Assembly: GCF_003053725.1 (NCBI RefSeq)
Contig: NZ_QAYC01000025.1
Location: forward strand, 1 to 40,188
Direction of reading: 5' to 3'
Length of the DNA stretch: 40,188 bases
DNA from: Rhodovulum kholense
GTDB taxonomy: Bacteria > Pseudomonadota > Alphaproteobacteria > Rhodobacterales > Rhodobacteraceae
Every line of letters begins with the position of its first letter. The stretch's first letter is position 1. Made by a program: the position numbers and the translations under genes. The notes below the pieces were generated by a model. The model saw nothing but the letters and a program-made list of their open reading frames with translations, was not told where the DNA came from and did no database searches. Below, in pieces: positions 1 to 7,783 of the stretch.

Positions 1-75
1 GAAGTCCAGATCCGGGCGGCGGTCCTCAACCGCTTCACGGCGCTCGGCATCCCGCTCACCGTGGCCATGGGATAA
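1..75 (+). CDS. C-terminal end of an unidentified protein (5' end outside the window)
   Basis: The first base opens a frame of 24 codons closed by TAA at 73-75; the tail reads EVQIRAAVLNRFTALGIPLT and ends VAMG. An alternating charged/hydrophobic tail with a 'GIPL' turn resembles the C-terminal cytoplasmic domain of some MscS-type mechanosensitive channels, but 24 residues cannot settle the family. It is followed by a degraded aminotransferase piece, so the end of the gene may lie next to an old deletion junction. Confidence 0.4.
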   Translation, partial: EVQIRAAVLNRFTALGIPLTVAMG

Positions 76-136
76 GTGTGTCCGGGGAAAGGGGAGCTGC
101 GGTCGTCAGCTGATTTGCGCAACAGCGCCCCGCCCC

Positions 137-649
137 GTGCTGCCGCTGGCCGCCCGTGCGCCCGAGGGCTTACCGCTGATATATGTGGGCTCGCTGGCGA
201 AGCTGCTCTCGCCGGGCATCCGGTTGGGCTATGCGCTGGCGCCCGAGCCACTGCTGCGGCGGATGGCCGAGGCGCGCGCCGCCATCGACCGGCAGGGCGA
301 CGCGCCACTGAAGGCGGCGCTGGCGGAGATGATCCGCGATGGCGATCTCGGCCGTCACGCCCGCAAGGCGCGGCGGGATCTGCTGGCGGCGCTGCTGGGC
401 GAACACCTCGCCGGGCGGGCGACATTCGACTTGCCCGCCGGAGGGTTGGCGCTGTGGCTGCGTTACGAGGGGGCGTCGGCCGAGGCTTGGGCCAAAGCTG
501 CGGGGCAGGCGGGGCTGGCCCTGCTGCCGGGTACGCGCTTTGCGCTGGAGGGCCCGCAGCCGCAGGCCTTCCGGCTGGGCTATGCGGCGCTGGACGAAGG
601 GCAGATCGCCCGGGCGGTGGAGATCCTCGCCCGAAGCGTTCCGGGCTGA
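137..649 (+). pseudogene. MocR/PdxR-type aminotransferase, C-terminal remnant
   Basis: About 170 residues match the C-terminal part of fold-type I aminotransferases as found in MocR-type (GntR plus aminotransferase) regulators. The segment YVGSLAKLLSPGIRLGY has the family pattern of the PLP-binding lysine (S-x-A-K) followed by PG-x-RLGY, and the small C-terminal domain follows to an intact stop. The N-terminal winged helix and the first two thirds of the aminotransferase domain are missing, and only about 60 bases separate it from the previous stop, so this is a 5'-truncated remnant. The frame is open upstream of the GTG at 137, so no real start can be given. It converges on bioB with a 2-base gap. 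A small stand-alone PLP enzyme is unlikely because half the fold is absent. Confidence 0.65.
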
Positions 650-651
650 GC

Positions 652-1626
652 TTATTCCGCCGCGACCCGGGGCCGGGCCTGCGCGGGGGCGATGTGCATC
701 CCCAGCCGGGTCAGCAGGTCCTGATCCTTCCACGCCGCCGGGTTGCCGGTGGTCAGCAACTGGTCGCCCACGAAGATCGAGTTCGCCCCGGCAAGAAAGC
801 ACAGCGCCTGCAACTCGTCGCTCATCCCCGTGCGCCCTGCCGACAGGCGCACGACCGAGGCTGGCATCAGGATGCGGGCCAGCGCCACGATGCGCACCAG
901 CGCGAAGGGATCGACGGCCCGGGCGCGCGCCTGCACCGGCACGCCCTCGATCTCGTTCCACAGGTTCACCGGCACGCTGTCGGGATGCGCGGGGAGCGTC
1001 GCTAGCGTCACCAATATGGCGATGCGGTCCTCTTCGGCCTCGCCCATGCCCAAGATGCCGCCGCAGCAGACCTTGATACCGCCCTTGCGCACCTGCTCGA
1101 CTGTGTCGAGGCGGTCCTCCATCGTCCGGGTGCTGGCGATCTGCGCGTAATACGCGGGCGAGGTGTCGATGTTGTGGCTGTAGAAGTCGAGGCCCGCCGC
1201 CTTCAGCCGCGCGACCTGTTCGGGCGACAGCATCCCCAGCGTCATGCAGGTTTCCAGCCCCAGCTCGGACACGCCCCGCACCATGTCGCAGAGCTTGTCC
1301 ATGTCGCGGTCCTTGGGGCTGCGCCAGGCGGCCCCCATGCAGAACCTTTGCGCGCCCGAGGCCTTGGCGCGCTGTGCGGCGGCCAGAACCTCCTCGGTTC
1401 CCATCAGCTTGGTGGCCTTCACCCCGGTCTCGTGATGGGCCGATTGCGAGCAATAGCCGCAGTCCTCGGGGCAGCCGCCGGTCTTGATGCTGAGCAGGCT
1501 CGCGGTTTCGATCGCGTTGGCGTCAAAATGCGCGCGGTGCAGGGTCTGGGCGCGGTGCATGAGATCGGCGAAGGGCAGGGCGTGGATCGCCCGGGCCTCC
1601 GCCATGGTCCAGTCGGTGCGGATCAT
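652..1626 (-). CDS. bioB: biotin synthase
   Basis: Radical-SAM enzyme that inserts sulfur into dethiobiotin, the last step of biotin synthesis, in the cytoplasm. The 324-residue product has the CxxxCxxC radical-SAM cluster motif at Cys52, Cys56 and Cys59 (CPEDCGYC), and family segments such as [27 protein letters not shown] and NLWNEIEG. Length is normal for the family. The ATG at 1626 is chosen because it overlaps the bioY stop (ATGA), implying translational coupling. It is the second gene of a bioY-bioB unit. No bioF, bioA or bioD is adjacent, so the block itself only imports biotin or completes it from dethiobiotin. Control by BioR is inferred from the boxes upstream of bioY. Confidence 0.96.
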   Translation of the reverse strand: MIRTDWTMAEARAIHALPFADLMHRAQTLHRAHFDANAIETASLLSIKTGGCPEDCGYCSQSAHHETGVKATKLMGTEEVLAAAQRAKASGAQRFCMGAAWRSPKDRDMDKLCDMVRGVSELGLETCMTLGMLSPEQVARLKAAGLDFYSHNIDTSPAYYAQIASTRTMEDRLDTVEQVRKGGIKVCCGGILGMGEAEEDRIAILVTLATLPAHPDSVPVNLWNEIEGVPVQARARAVDPFALVRIVALARILMPASVVRLSAGRTGMSDELQALCFLAGANSIFVGDQLLTTGNPAAWKDQDLLTRLGMHIAPAQARPRVAAE

Positions 1627-2180
1627 GACGCGCGGGTCCGGAGGCGGGCGATGGCCGCGATGAGACCCGAAGCCAAAGCCAGCTTGACCAGATCGCCGAG
1701 CAGGAAGGGCGTGAGACCCGCGGCCAGCAGTCCCTGGGCCGGGACATAGAGCGCCAGCCACGCGAGGCCGAGGGCATAGACCACGGCGAGGCCCGCCAGC
1801 ATCGCCAGGAAGCAGCCGATCAACCCGCGCCCCTGCGCGAGCCAACCGGTCAGGCCCGCCCCCAGCAGGTAGCCCGCCAGATAGCCGCCGGTCGGCCCGA
1901 CCATATAAGCCAGCCCGATTCCGCGTTCCGGCGTGCCCGAGAAGACCGGAATTCCCAGGGCGCCCGCCGCCAGATAGGCCGCCATTCCCGCAAAGCCGAT
2001 CCTCGGCCCGAGCGTGGCGGCGAGGAAGAACACAGCCAGGGTGTGCAGCGTCATCGGCACCGGCCAGAACAGGATCTGGATCTTGGCGCCCAGCGTGATC
2101 AGCGCCGCGCCGCCGAGCGCCAGCGCGAGGCTGCGTCCGAGCGCGGCGGGACGGGTCAGAGTGGGGGTGAGAAATGCCAT
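1623..2180 (-). CDS. bioY: biotin transporter BioY (ECF S component)
   Basis: Inner-membrane biotin-binding S component. The 185 residues are almost wholly hydrophobic with about six membrane segments, and show BioY hallmarks: the [14 protein letters not shown] stretch near residues 38-51 and the [12 protein letters not shown] loop near 93-105. No ECF ATPase (BioM) or BioN gene is adjacent; solitary BioY proteins are known in related bacteria. The ATG at 2180 is preceded by GGAGGA at a good distance. The gene ends in a 4-base overlap with bioB. Two BioR boxes lie 31 and 75 bases upstream of the start codon, so it is probably repressed when biotin is plentiful. Confidence 0.93.
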   Translation of the reverse strand: MAFLTPTLTRPAALGRSLALALGGAALITLGAKIQILFWPVPMTLHTLAVFFLAATLGPRIGFAGMAAYLAAGALGIPVFSGTPERGIGLAYMVGPTGGYLAGYLLGAGLTGWLAQGRGLIGCFLAMLAGLAVVYALGLAWLALYVPAQGLLAAGLTPFLLGDLVKLALASGLIAAIARLRTRAS

Positions 2181-2210
2181 GGGTCTGTCCTCCGAAGATA
2201 GGCATCGAGT

Positions 2211-2220
2211 CTATCTATAA
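2211..2220. promoter_or_regulatory. BioR box 1, proximal to bioY
   Basis: CTATCTATAA differs at one base from the palindromic BioR consensus TTAT-(C/A)(T/G)-ATAA known for alphaproteobacterial biotin repressors. It sits about 31 bases upstream of the bioY start, where binding would block transcription initiation or early elongation. Confidence 0.75.
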
Positions 2221-2254
2221 TTACGAGGGCTTTGCGTGGTTCTGGCAATTTCGT

Positions 2255-2264
2255 TTATAGATAA
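2255..2264. promoter_or_regulatory. BioR box 2, distal, directly after the bioR stop
   Basis: TTATAGATAA is a perfect BioR consensus. It abuts the TAA stop of bioR (2265-2267). Its centre is 44 bases from that of box 1, about four helical turns, so two BioR dimers could sit on the same face of the bioY promoter. Confidence 0.85.
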
Positions 2265-2933
2265 TTATCCGGGAATCTCGTAAGTGTCTCGTAGGTCGGC
2301 ATTTTTCACGGCGGTCTTGCGCTTACCGATCCAGCCGACATGGCGCGCGAGCGTGGCGCAGGCGAGGTCGGTCTGCCCCTTGCGCAGCGCGTCGAGAATG
2401 GCGCGGTGGTCGTGATCGGTCCGGGCCTTCCAGTCGCGCCGCCAGGCGGCGAAGAGGAACCGCGCGCTGGCGGCCTGCAGGTCGTCGATCGTCCGCAGAA
2501 GGCGCGGCATCCGGCAGGGGGTAAGGATCAGCCGGTGGAAATGACGGTTCGCTGCCTCCCAGTCACGGACGGTACTGGCACTGTCGCCGTGGCGTGTAAC
2601 CTCTTCTGCTTCCTGTAGAATGGCGCGTGTCATATTGGGCGCGGCGTGGCGCAGGGCGAGGCTTTCGAGGCTGGAGCGCATCTCGGCCACCTCGCGCAGT
2701 TCGGCCACGTCGAATTCGGTGACGCGAAAGCCGCGCCTCGGTTCGCTCTCTGCCAGACCCTGGGTCTGCAACTCGCGGAAGGCCTCGCGCACTGGGACAT
2801 GGCTCGCGCCGAATTCGGCAGCGACATGGTCCTGCCGGAGCCGCGCGCCGGGCGGAATCTCGCCCGAGATGATACGGTCGGCAAGGACGCGGGCGATGCG
2901 GGCGGACTGGGTCTCTTCCGGGGCGTGTTTCAT
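2265..2933 (-). CDS. bioR: BioR, GntR-family biotin repressor
   Basis: 222-residue GntR/FadR-subfamily transcription factor. The N-terminal winged helix spans about residues 8-75 (IARVLADRIISGEIPPGARL, then a recognition region containing VPVREAFRELQTQG), followed by an all-helical FCD domain to about residue 205. The assignment to BioR rather than another FCD regulator rests on its place just upstream of bioY-bioB and on three TTATAGATAA-type boxes, one overlapping its own start. The ATG at 2933 is used because the frame closes just upstream. No Shine-Dalgarno sequence precedes it and the start codon lies inside the operator palindrome, so the mRNA may be leaderless. Autorepression is likely. 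Confidence 0.9.
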   Translation of the reverse strand: MKHAPEETQSARIARVLADRIISGEIPPGARLRQDHVAAEFGASHVPVREAFRELQTQGLAESEPRRGFRVTEFDVAELREVAEMRSSLESLALRHAAPNMTRAILQEAEEVTRHGDSASTVRDWEAANRHFHRLILTPCRMPRLLRTIDDLQAASARFLFAAWRRDWKARTDHDHRAILDALRKGQTDLACATLARHVGWIGKRKTAVKNADLRDTYEIPG

Positions 2934-2952
2934 GAATTATAGATAATTCATG
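2931..2952. promoter_or_regulatory. BioR operator within a perfect 22-bp palindrome
   Basis: The arms CATGAATTAT (2931-2940) and ATAATTCATG (2943-2952) are perfect inverted repeats around a 2-base centre AG. The core TTATAGATAA (2937-2946) is a perfect BioR box. The first three bases are the complement of the bioR start codon, so repressor bound here would cover the start of the gene. Confidence 0.88.
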
Positions 2953-3231
2953 AGGCGCGGCCAGTCGACAGTAAAGGTGCGTTCTGAGGCTCATCTGTCA
3001 TCGTCGCCGTCTTGTAGGACCTAGCATGCCTCTGCAGGCTCAGGCAGCCTTTTGTTGCAACGTTTGGAAGCCGCAACTCGTAAAGATCATCGGGTCCGAC
3101 ACGTCTTCCCTCTTTCGGAGGTCGGCCGACACATCGGAAGGTCAAGATCGTCCGCCAGTCCCCGAGAACGTGCCAACTTGCTCTGACGTCGATATCTCTT
3201 CATGGGATGATCGCCTCGGGATCTATGGCGT

Positions 3232-3372
3232 TCATGAGGATGCCCTGCGTTCGAAGCCGGACTCCTGCATAAGAGACATCGCCACCGCGAGAGCTGGAAC
3301 GAGGAGGAGCCCAACCATTAGCCAGAACCCGGCAAGCCGAAAATATGACAGCCAGATCACCAGATCAGGCAT
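3232..3372 (-). CDS. possible small single-span membrane protein
   Basis: A 46-codon frame begins with ATG at 3372, 29 bases downstream of the exporter stop on the same strand. The product has one strongly hydrophobic stretch of about 20 residues (YFRLAGFWLMVGLLLVPALA) after a short polar start and ends with a charged tail. I see no good ribosome binding site and recognise no family. It could be a chance frame. Confidence 0.3.
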   Translation of the reverse strand: MPDLVIWLSYFRLAGFWLMVGLLLVPALAVAMSLMQESGFERRASS

Positions 3373-3401
3373 CGAATGCGCTTGGCGTGCCTTGTCCACC
3401 T

Positions 3402-3995
3402 TCAGAGCCAGAACATGATGCACGTCGCCGATGCGAGCGCCGCGAGGGTTCGGTTTGCGCGCCTGAGGCTGGCCAAACTCGAGAGGTGGTGTCGCAGGAC
3501 GGATCCCATGGCAGACCAAACGGGCATGCATGGGGTGCCGATCAATGCGAAGACGAAGCAAATGATCAGCAATTGGGGAAGAACCGCCTTTTCGGGCTGC
3601 AGAAATGCCGACACGGCGGTGAACGCGATCAGCCAAGATTTCGGATTGATGAACTGGAACAGCAGCGCCTGAGAAAACGAAATCGGGGTGGCATTAAGTG
3701 ATTGCGCCAGCGCATCTGCTTTCCAAAGCTTCAGGGCGAGCCAGAGCAGATAGAACGTCCCAGCCACCTTGAGTTCCAACTGGATACTGGGAAACTGTGC
3801 GAAAAGGCTGCTGAGACCGGCGGCCACGAGCAGGATCTGGGAGATCACACCGGTCGGAATGCCAACGATCTGCGGTATGGTGTTCCGAAAGCCAAACACC
3901 AGCCCCGCGTTCGCGAGAAGCATGTTGTTTAGCCTCGGGGTGATCGACATGACAAAGGCGTAGAGCGCCAGGGCTCCTATTGTGGTAAACTCCAT
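3402..3995 (-). CDS. LysE/RhtB-family amino-acid exporter
   Basis: Inner-membrane exporter of amino acids or their derivatives. The 197-residue product has about six hydrophobic segments and the family layout: a short N-terminal helix, the SITP..NN motif near residue 18, a GFRNTIP..VGI loop and a FQFINPKSWL segment in the middle. The ATG at 3995 is preceded by GGGAAGG at about 7 bases, which favours it over longer frames. The usual TPGPNN signature reads TPRLNN, with Gly to Arg and Pro to Leu, so transport may be altered or lost. It lies in the AT-richer accessory region; the substrate cannot be read from sequence. Confidence 0.8.
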   Translation of the reverse strand: MEFTTIGALALYAFVMSITPRLNNMLLANAGLVFGFRNTIPQIVGIPTGVISQILLVAAGLSSLFAQFPSIQLELKVAGTFYLLWLALKLWKADALAQSLNATPISFSQALLFQFINPKSWLIAFTAVSAFLQPEKAVLPQLLIICFVFALIGTPCMPVWSAMGSVLRHHLSSLASLRRANRTLAALASATCIMFWL

Positions 3996-4222
3996 TTGCG
4001 ACCTTCCCAGGTCACACGAATACATGCTCCGCGTTCTGGACGGGCAGGGCGATTGAGAGCTTCTCAACTCGGCATGAGCAGAATCCACGCTTGTCACGTG
4101 CCGCCATGCAAGGGACGCGGTCTCATTGGGTGGCGCTTCCGCGGTTCATTCGCTTAGAAGGAGCCGAAAGGTCCGAATGCGAGGTGCGGGCTGAGCTCGC
4201 GTCCGCCCGGAAGCGAACTAGA

Positions 4223-5418
4223 ATGACCAGCAAGCCCCCCCCCGTTGAGCAGAGCAGAAGACCGATTTAAGGTTTCTCGGGAACAGCTCTTCGAAGAGGT
4301 TTGGGAAACGCCGATCCTTAATTTGGCCGAGAAGTGTGCCGTCTCAGGGTCGTACCTGGCTCGAGTGTGCACGGTGCTGCGCGTTCCCAGGCCCCCGGTT
4401 GGATACTGGCAAAAGAAGGCTGTTGGCAGGGCTCCCCGCCGACCGCAACTGCCCGAGGCCCAGCCCGGAGATCAACAGATCTGGAGCAAGGACAGGCCTC
4501 TCGCACGTCCCGCGAGCGAAGCGCGCGGTGAAGAGCCGCAGAAAGCTGGCCGGGGTGCGGCAAGGCCCGCAGTGAATGCCCTGCTGCGTGGGACGAAGAG
4601 CCAGTTTCTCAAGACCCGCAAGATTGATGCCAACGAATTCTTGCGCCCGTACAAACAACTCCTTCCTGACATCGTTACATCCGCCGCGTCTCTGGAGCGA
4701 GCGCTCGACCTCGCCAATGCTCTCTATCTGGTGTTTGGAAAGAAGGGGTATCCCATACGGTTCGCCCCTCCGGATCAGAAGTTGCAGCGCGCAAAGATCG
4801 AAGAGCGGGAGACCGTCCACCATGACAGGAAGTGTGGTCAGTATGGGCATGGTACCATCTGGTCGCCGCTCCGACCCACAATTGCGTACCTCGGCGCCAT
4901 CCCGATCGGGCTCGTTCTGACGGAGATGACCGAGCGAGCGACTATGCGTTACCAGAATGGGAAGTGCGTTCGTGCGAGCACGCTCGATCGAAGACAGGGG
5001 CGGTCGATTTTGCCATCACACAGTTGGACGACAGAACAGGACCTGCCTTGCGGACGCTTTCGCTTGCTCGCCTATTCTCCGCACCCCGGAGTAGAGTGGC
5101 AGCTTTCATGGCAGGAGACCAGTAAGCGCTCCCTTGATAGGGCGTTCGGCGAAGTGACCCGCAAGCTTGAAGGCTCGGTCCGAGAGCCTTCAACAGCTTT
5201 CGGATATCATGGCGGATTGGACCAGGGCGCTCTCCGTCGAGATGTTTTTCGTCGAGGCCGAAAAGCGTATGCAGATGACGGACGGAGAGCGGCGCGTGCA
5301 TCTGGAATCCCGGCTGCGTTTGGCGCGTTCGATGCTGGGCGAACTCGATCCGCTATCATTCATCGAGCCGTGGGTTTCGCCGGAGGAGCGCTACCAGCGA
5401 AAGTTCATGGATGAATAG
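4223..5418 (+). pseudogene. hypothetical protein with N-terminal HTH-like region, frame broken twice
   Basis: Most of the protein is read from 4245 (a TTG) to about 5160. It opens with FKVSREQLFEEVWETPILNL and then VPRPPVGYWQKKA, a pattern I know from the N-termini of widespread uncharacterised proteins that look like a helix-turn-helix. A likelier ATG at 4223 (MTSKPPP) would be in frame if the C9 run at 4235-4243 had eight C's. Near 5158-5170 the frame must skip one base to continue into a convincing C-terminus (SLQQLSDIMADWTRALSVEM, ending YQRKFMDE, stop at 5418). Either the gene is decaying or two indel errors are present. The function is unknown; it may be a transferred accessory gene. 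Confidence 0.6.
4235..4243 (+). repeat. C9 homopolymer tract near the start of the hypothetical gene
   Basis: Nine consecutive C's lie between the ATG at 4223 and the main frame. Losing one C would join ATG-ACC-AGC-AAG to the downstream frame, so the tract could act as a slippage switch or reflect a homopolymer length error. Confidence 0.7.
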
Positions 5419-5554
5419 GGTGCCAATAGGATGGACGGCATATCGCTAACCTGCCTGTATCACAGCATTCAGCGGCTATGAAAGTTGATGTCTGTACTTG
5501 GCAGAACTTAGGGTGATGCGCGGGTCCTTTCGATGAGATTGATGTACTGACGCA
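5419..5554. other. intergenic, no feature seen
   Basis: This AT-richer gap separates the converging hypothetical gene and recombinase gene. I see no strong hairpin with a T run and no coding signal. Confidence 0.5.
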
Positions 5555-6626
5555 TCACGTGTTGCCGATTGCGAGCTGCAAGCCCGGCCAGTTTGCATAT
5601 TTGTCACCGGTTTCGCGGATGTGCGTATAGCGTTTCAGGCTAACCCAAGACCTGTGTCCGCTGACATCTGCGACATGACGAATGTTCCAGCCCATTTCAA
5701 ACAGCCGCGAAATGCCTTCGTGGCGCAGATCGTGGAAGTGCAGATCTTCGATCCCGAGCAGCTTGCAAGCGCGGGTGAAGTTGGCCGTGATTGCGTCCGG
5801 TGAGTAGGGGAAAATCTCACCTATATGCCCGGACATGCTGTCGATGATCCGAATGGCCTCCTCGGGCAGATCGACCCAGGTATCGTTTCCGAGCTTCTCG
5901 CCGGGATGCTTCATGTCACGGACCAGAACGCGTTTGTGTTCCTTCTGGAAATCATCCCAGGTGAGATCGGGTGATCTCTGCCTGTCGGCGCGTCGAGAAG
6001 AGAGCGAACACGATCACCTTGTGCATGGGCATGGCCTGAGGCGTTCTCTGGCGCCGATCAATGAAATGAGCCAGCAGCCGGTCGAGTTCATCGAGGGTGG
6101 GCCTGCGGTTCCGCTGCGCGGAACGCGAGATGATCCCTATACGGCGCGCGACGGTGATCGCGTCTCTCATCTCCCGATCATCCAGCCGAAAGTCCCACAT
6201 CGGCCGTGCTATGGCGAATATGGAGGCGAGATGGCTGGCGTAGTTCGCGACGGTTTGCGGTTGTCCGGGCAGAAACTGAAGGAACTCGATGATATCCTTC
6301 GACTTGATGGTGGAACAGGGCAGATCGGCGATCGGGTAGGTGGCGATGGTCCTGAGGACCTGGGCCTTTGTGCGACCGATGTCCTTCACCGTTTCTTCGG
6401 TGTGGCGCTCGATCGCTTTTGATAGCGGAGGGTCAGATACGTTCAGCTCTTCCAAGGCACCAGGCTTTGCTAGATCTTTCTCGCGCTCCATTATCCAAGT
6501 GGTCGCAGCTGGGCGTCTGTCAAAAGTCTTCGTCTCGTGATAGGCGGTTCCCTCGCGCATCACTCGAACACGTGCCCTGTAACTGAGACTTCCATCCTTG
6601 CGCTTGCGTGTGGTGATCGAGCCCAT
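5555..6626 (-). pseudogene. tyrosine recombinase (probable dusA-type integrase), one-base frameshift
   Basis: Phage-type integrase for site-specific integration of the island. The N-terminal piece starts at the ATG at 6626 (MGSITTRKRKDGSLSYRARV, a typical DNA-arm-binding start), has a SAM-like core-binding domain, and reaches the catalytic region LFSTRRQAEITR. There a surplus base near 5964-5967 shifts the frame to an early stop (5952-5954). Removing it restores RLTWDDFQKEH and joins the second piece to 5555. That piece carries HDLRH, the SGHRSW box and the nucleophile in RYTHI, so the catalytic R, H-x-x-R, H and Y residues are all present. A repaired product would be 356 residues. It faces away from dusA and sits right beside it. 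Confidence 0.85.
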
Positions 6627-6640
6627 GACTGCCTCCCCAC

Positions 6641-6706
6641 TTGGTCCACGGAACTGGATTTGGTCCGCGGGACCAAGCCCCGTGTCAAAATCGACGAATT
6701 TGGTCC
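6641..6706. repeat. TTGGTCC repeat cluster between integrase and dusA
   Basis: TTGGTCC occurs at 6641-6647, 6660-6666 and 6700-6706, and inverted (GGACCAA) at 6670-6676. The second and the inverted copy form a 7-bp hairpin-like operator with a GCG centre. Position upstream of the integrase start fits arm-type integrase sites or an operator; the choice is inference. Confidence 0.55.
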
Positions 6707-6745
6707 ATAATGAGCGTGAACGAGACGTACTGAAGGGTGCTTTAA

Positions 6746-7783
6746 GTGGCTGGAAATAATATAAAAATTTCGATTTCGACGGCCTCGCGCCTGTCCGTTG
6801 CACCCATGATGGACTGGACCGACCGGCATTGCCGCTATTTCCACCGTCTGATGTGCTCCTCGGTCCTGCTTTATACCGAAATGGTGACCGCGCCGGCTCT
6901 GGTCCGGGGGGGCGCGTTGCATCTGCTGGACCATGCCCCCGAGGAACACCCGGTGGCCGTTCAACTGGGCGGGTCGGACCCAGCGGAACTGGCCCAAGCC
7001 ACGCGGCTCTGCTGCGAGGCCGGATATGACGAGGTGAACCTCAATGTCGGCTGCCCCTCGGACAAGGTGCAATCGGGCGCGTTTGGCGCCGTCCTGATGA
7101 AGACCCCCGGCCTTGTCGCCGAGTGCGTTGCTGCGATGCGGGCGGCGGCAACGGTCGAGGTCACGGTCAAATGCCGGATCGGCGTCGACGATCAGAACCC
7201 GCAGGAGGTGCTGCCGGCCTTTCTTCAGACGATCTCGGCCGCCGGGGTGACGCGCTTCACCATTCACGCGCGAAAGGCATGGTTGCAGGGGCTCAGCCCG
7301 AAGGAAAACCGCGATGTCCCGCCGCTCGACTACGATCTCGTGCGCGAGATGAAGCGGGCGTTCCCGGCGTTGCACCTGTCGGTCAATGGCGGGATCGGCT
7401 CGCTGGCCGAGGTCAGGGGCTTTCTGAAAGACGGGCTCGACGGGGCGATGATCGGGCGCGCCGCCTATCACGACCCCGCCGCGATCCTGCTCGGCGCGGA
7501 CGAAGAGATCTTTGGTCTGCCGGGACGCAAGACCGCACGGCAGGTGGCCGAAGAGATGCGCCCCTATATCGCGCGCCACCTGGAAGCCGGAGGCCGGTTG
7601 CACGCCATCACCCGCCACATGCTGGGGCTTTTCGCGGGACGCCCCGGGGCGCGGACCTGGCGGCGTCTGCTGTCCGAAGGTGCCGCCGGATCGGGGGCAG
7701 GTCTCGACGTGTTCGATGCGGCGCTTGAGGCGCTGCCGCAGATGTCCGAGCCCCTGCCTTTGGATGCGGCGCGGAACGCCTAG
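6746..7783 (+). CDS. dusA: tRNA-dihydrouridine(20/20a) synthase DusA
   Basis: Flavoenzyme that reduces uridine to dihydrouridine in the tRNA D-loop. The 345-residue product has the SVAPMMDWTDRHCRYFHRL start of DusA, the catalytic cysteine in NVGCPSDKVQ (Cys103), and the FMN-binding TIM-barrel segments FTIHARKAWLQGL and NGGIGSL. The GTG at 6746 is the only plausible start. The first codons (about residues 1-11) are AT-rich and unlike the rest, and seem to be supplied by the adjacent element. The TAG stop coincides with the insertion point of an IS element and is retained. An altered N-terminus of a few residues should be tolerated, so the enzyme is probably active. Confidence 0.95.
   Translation: MAGNNIKISISTASRLSVAPMMDWTDRHCRYFHRLMCSSVLLYTEMVTAPALVRGGALHLLDHAPEEHPVAVQLGGSDPAELAQATRLCCEAGYDEVNLNVGCPSDKVQSGAFGAVLMKTPGLVAECVAAMRAAATVEVTVKCRIGVDDQNPQEVLPAFLQTISAAGVTRFTIHARKAWLQGLSPKENRDVPPLDYDLVREMKRAFPALHLSVNGGIGSLAEVRGFLKDGLDGAMIGRAAYHDPAAILLGADEEIFGLPGRKTARQVAEEMRPYIARHLEAGGRLHAITRHMLGLFAGRPGARTWRRLLSEGAAGSGAGLDVFDAALEALPQMSEPLPLDAARNA

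Larger units (their letters stand above)
2953..6780. mobile_element. putative dusA-associated genomic island remnant
   Basis: This stretch is visibly richer in A/T than the flanks and holds accessory-type genes: a LysE/RhtB exporter, a hypothetical gene with two frame breaks and a tyrosine recombinase with one. The recombinase lies directly upstream of dusA, whose 5' end is the known target of a family of dusA-associated integrases. The GTG start and first AT-rich codons of dusA come from this side of the junction, and high-GC family sequence begins near 6780. I could not find a second copy of the dusA 5' sequence, so the left end is only estimated from the end of the biotin block, and the site duplication is unproven. 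Confidence 0.5.

Noticed and set aside
170-2205. Long open frames on both strands over the biotin genes
   Set aside because: They are frame shadows of bioB and bioY; they have Arg/Gly/Pro-rich composition and no family motifs.
5207-5227. A sequence resembling the dusA 5' end (CATGGCGGATTGGACC against CATGATGGACTGGACC) as a possible left attachment site
   Set aside because: Only 13 of 16 bases agree and the match lies inside coding sequence of the hypothetical gene (MADWTR), so coincidence is likelier.
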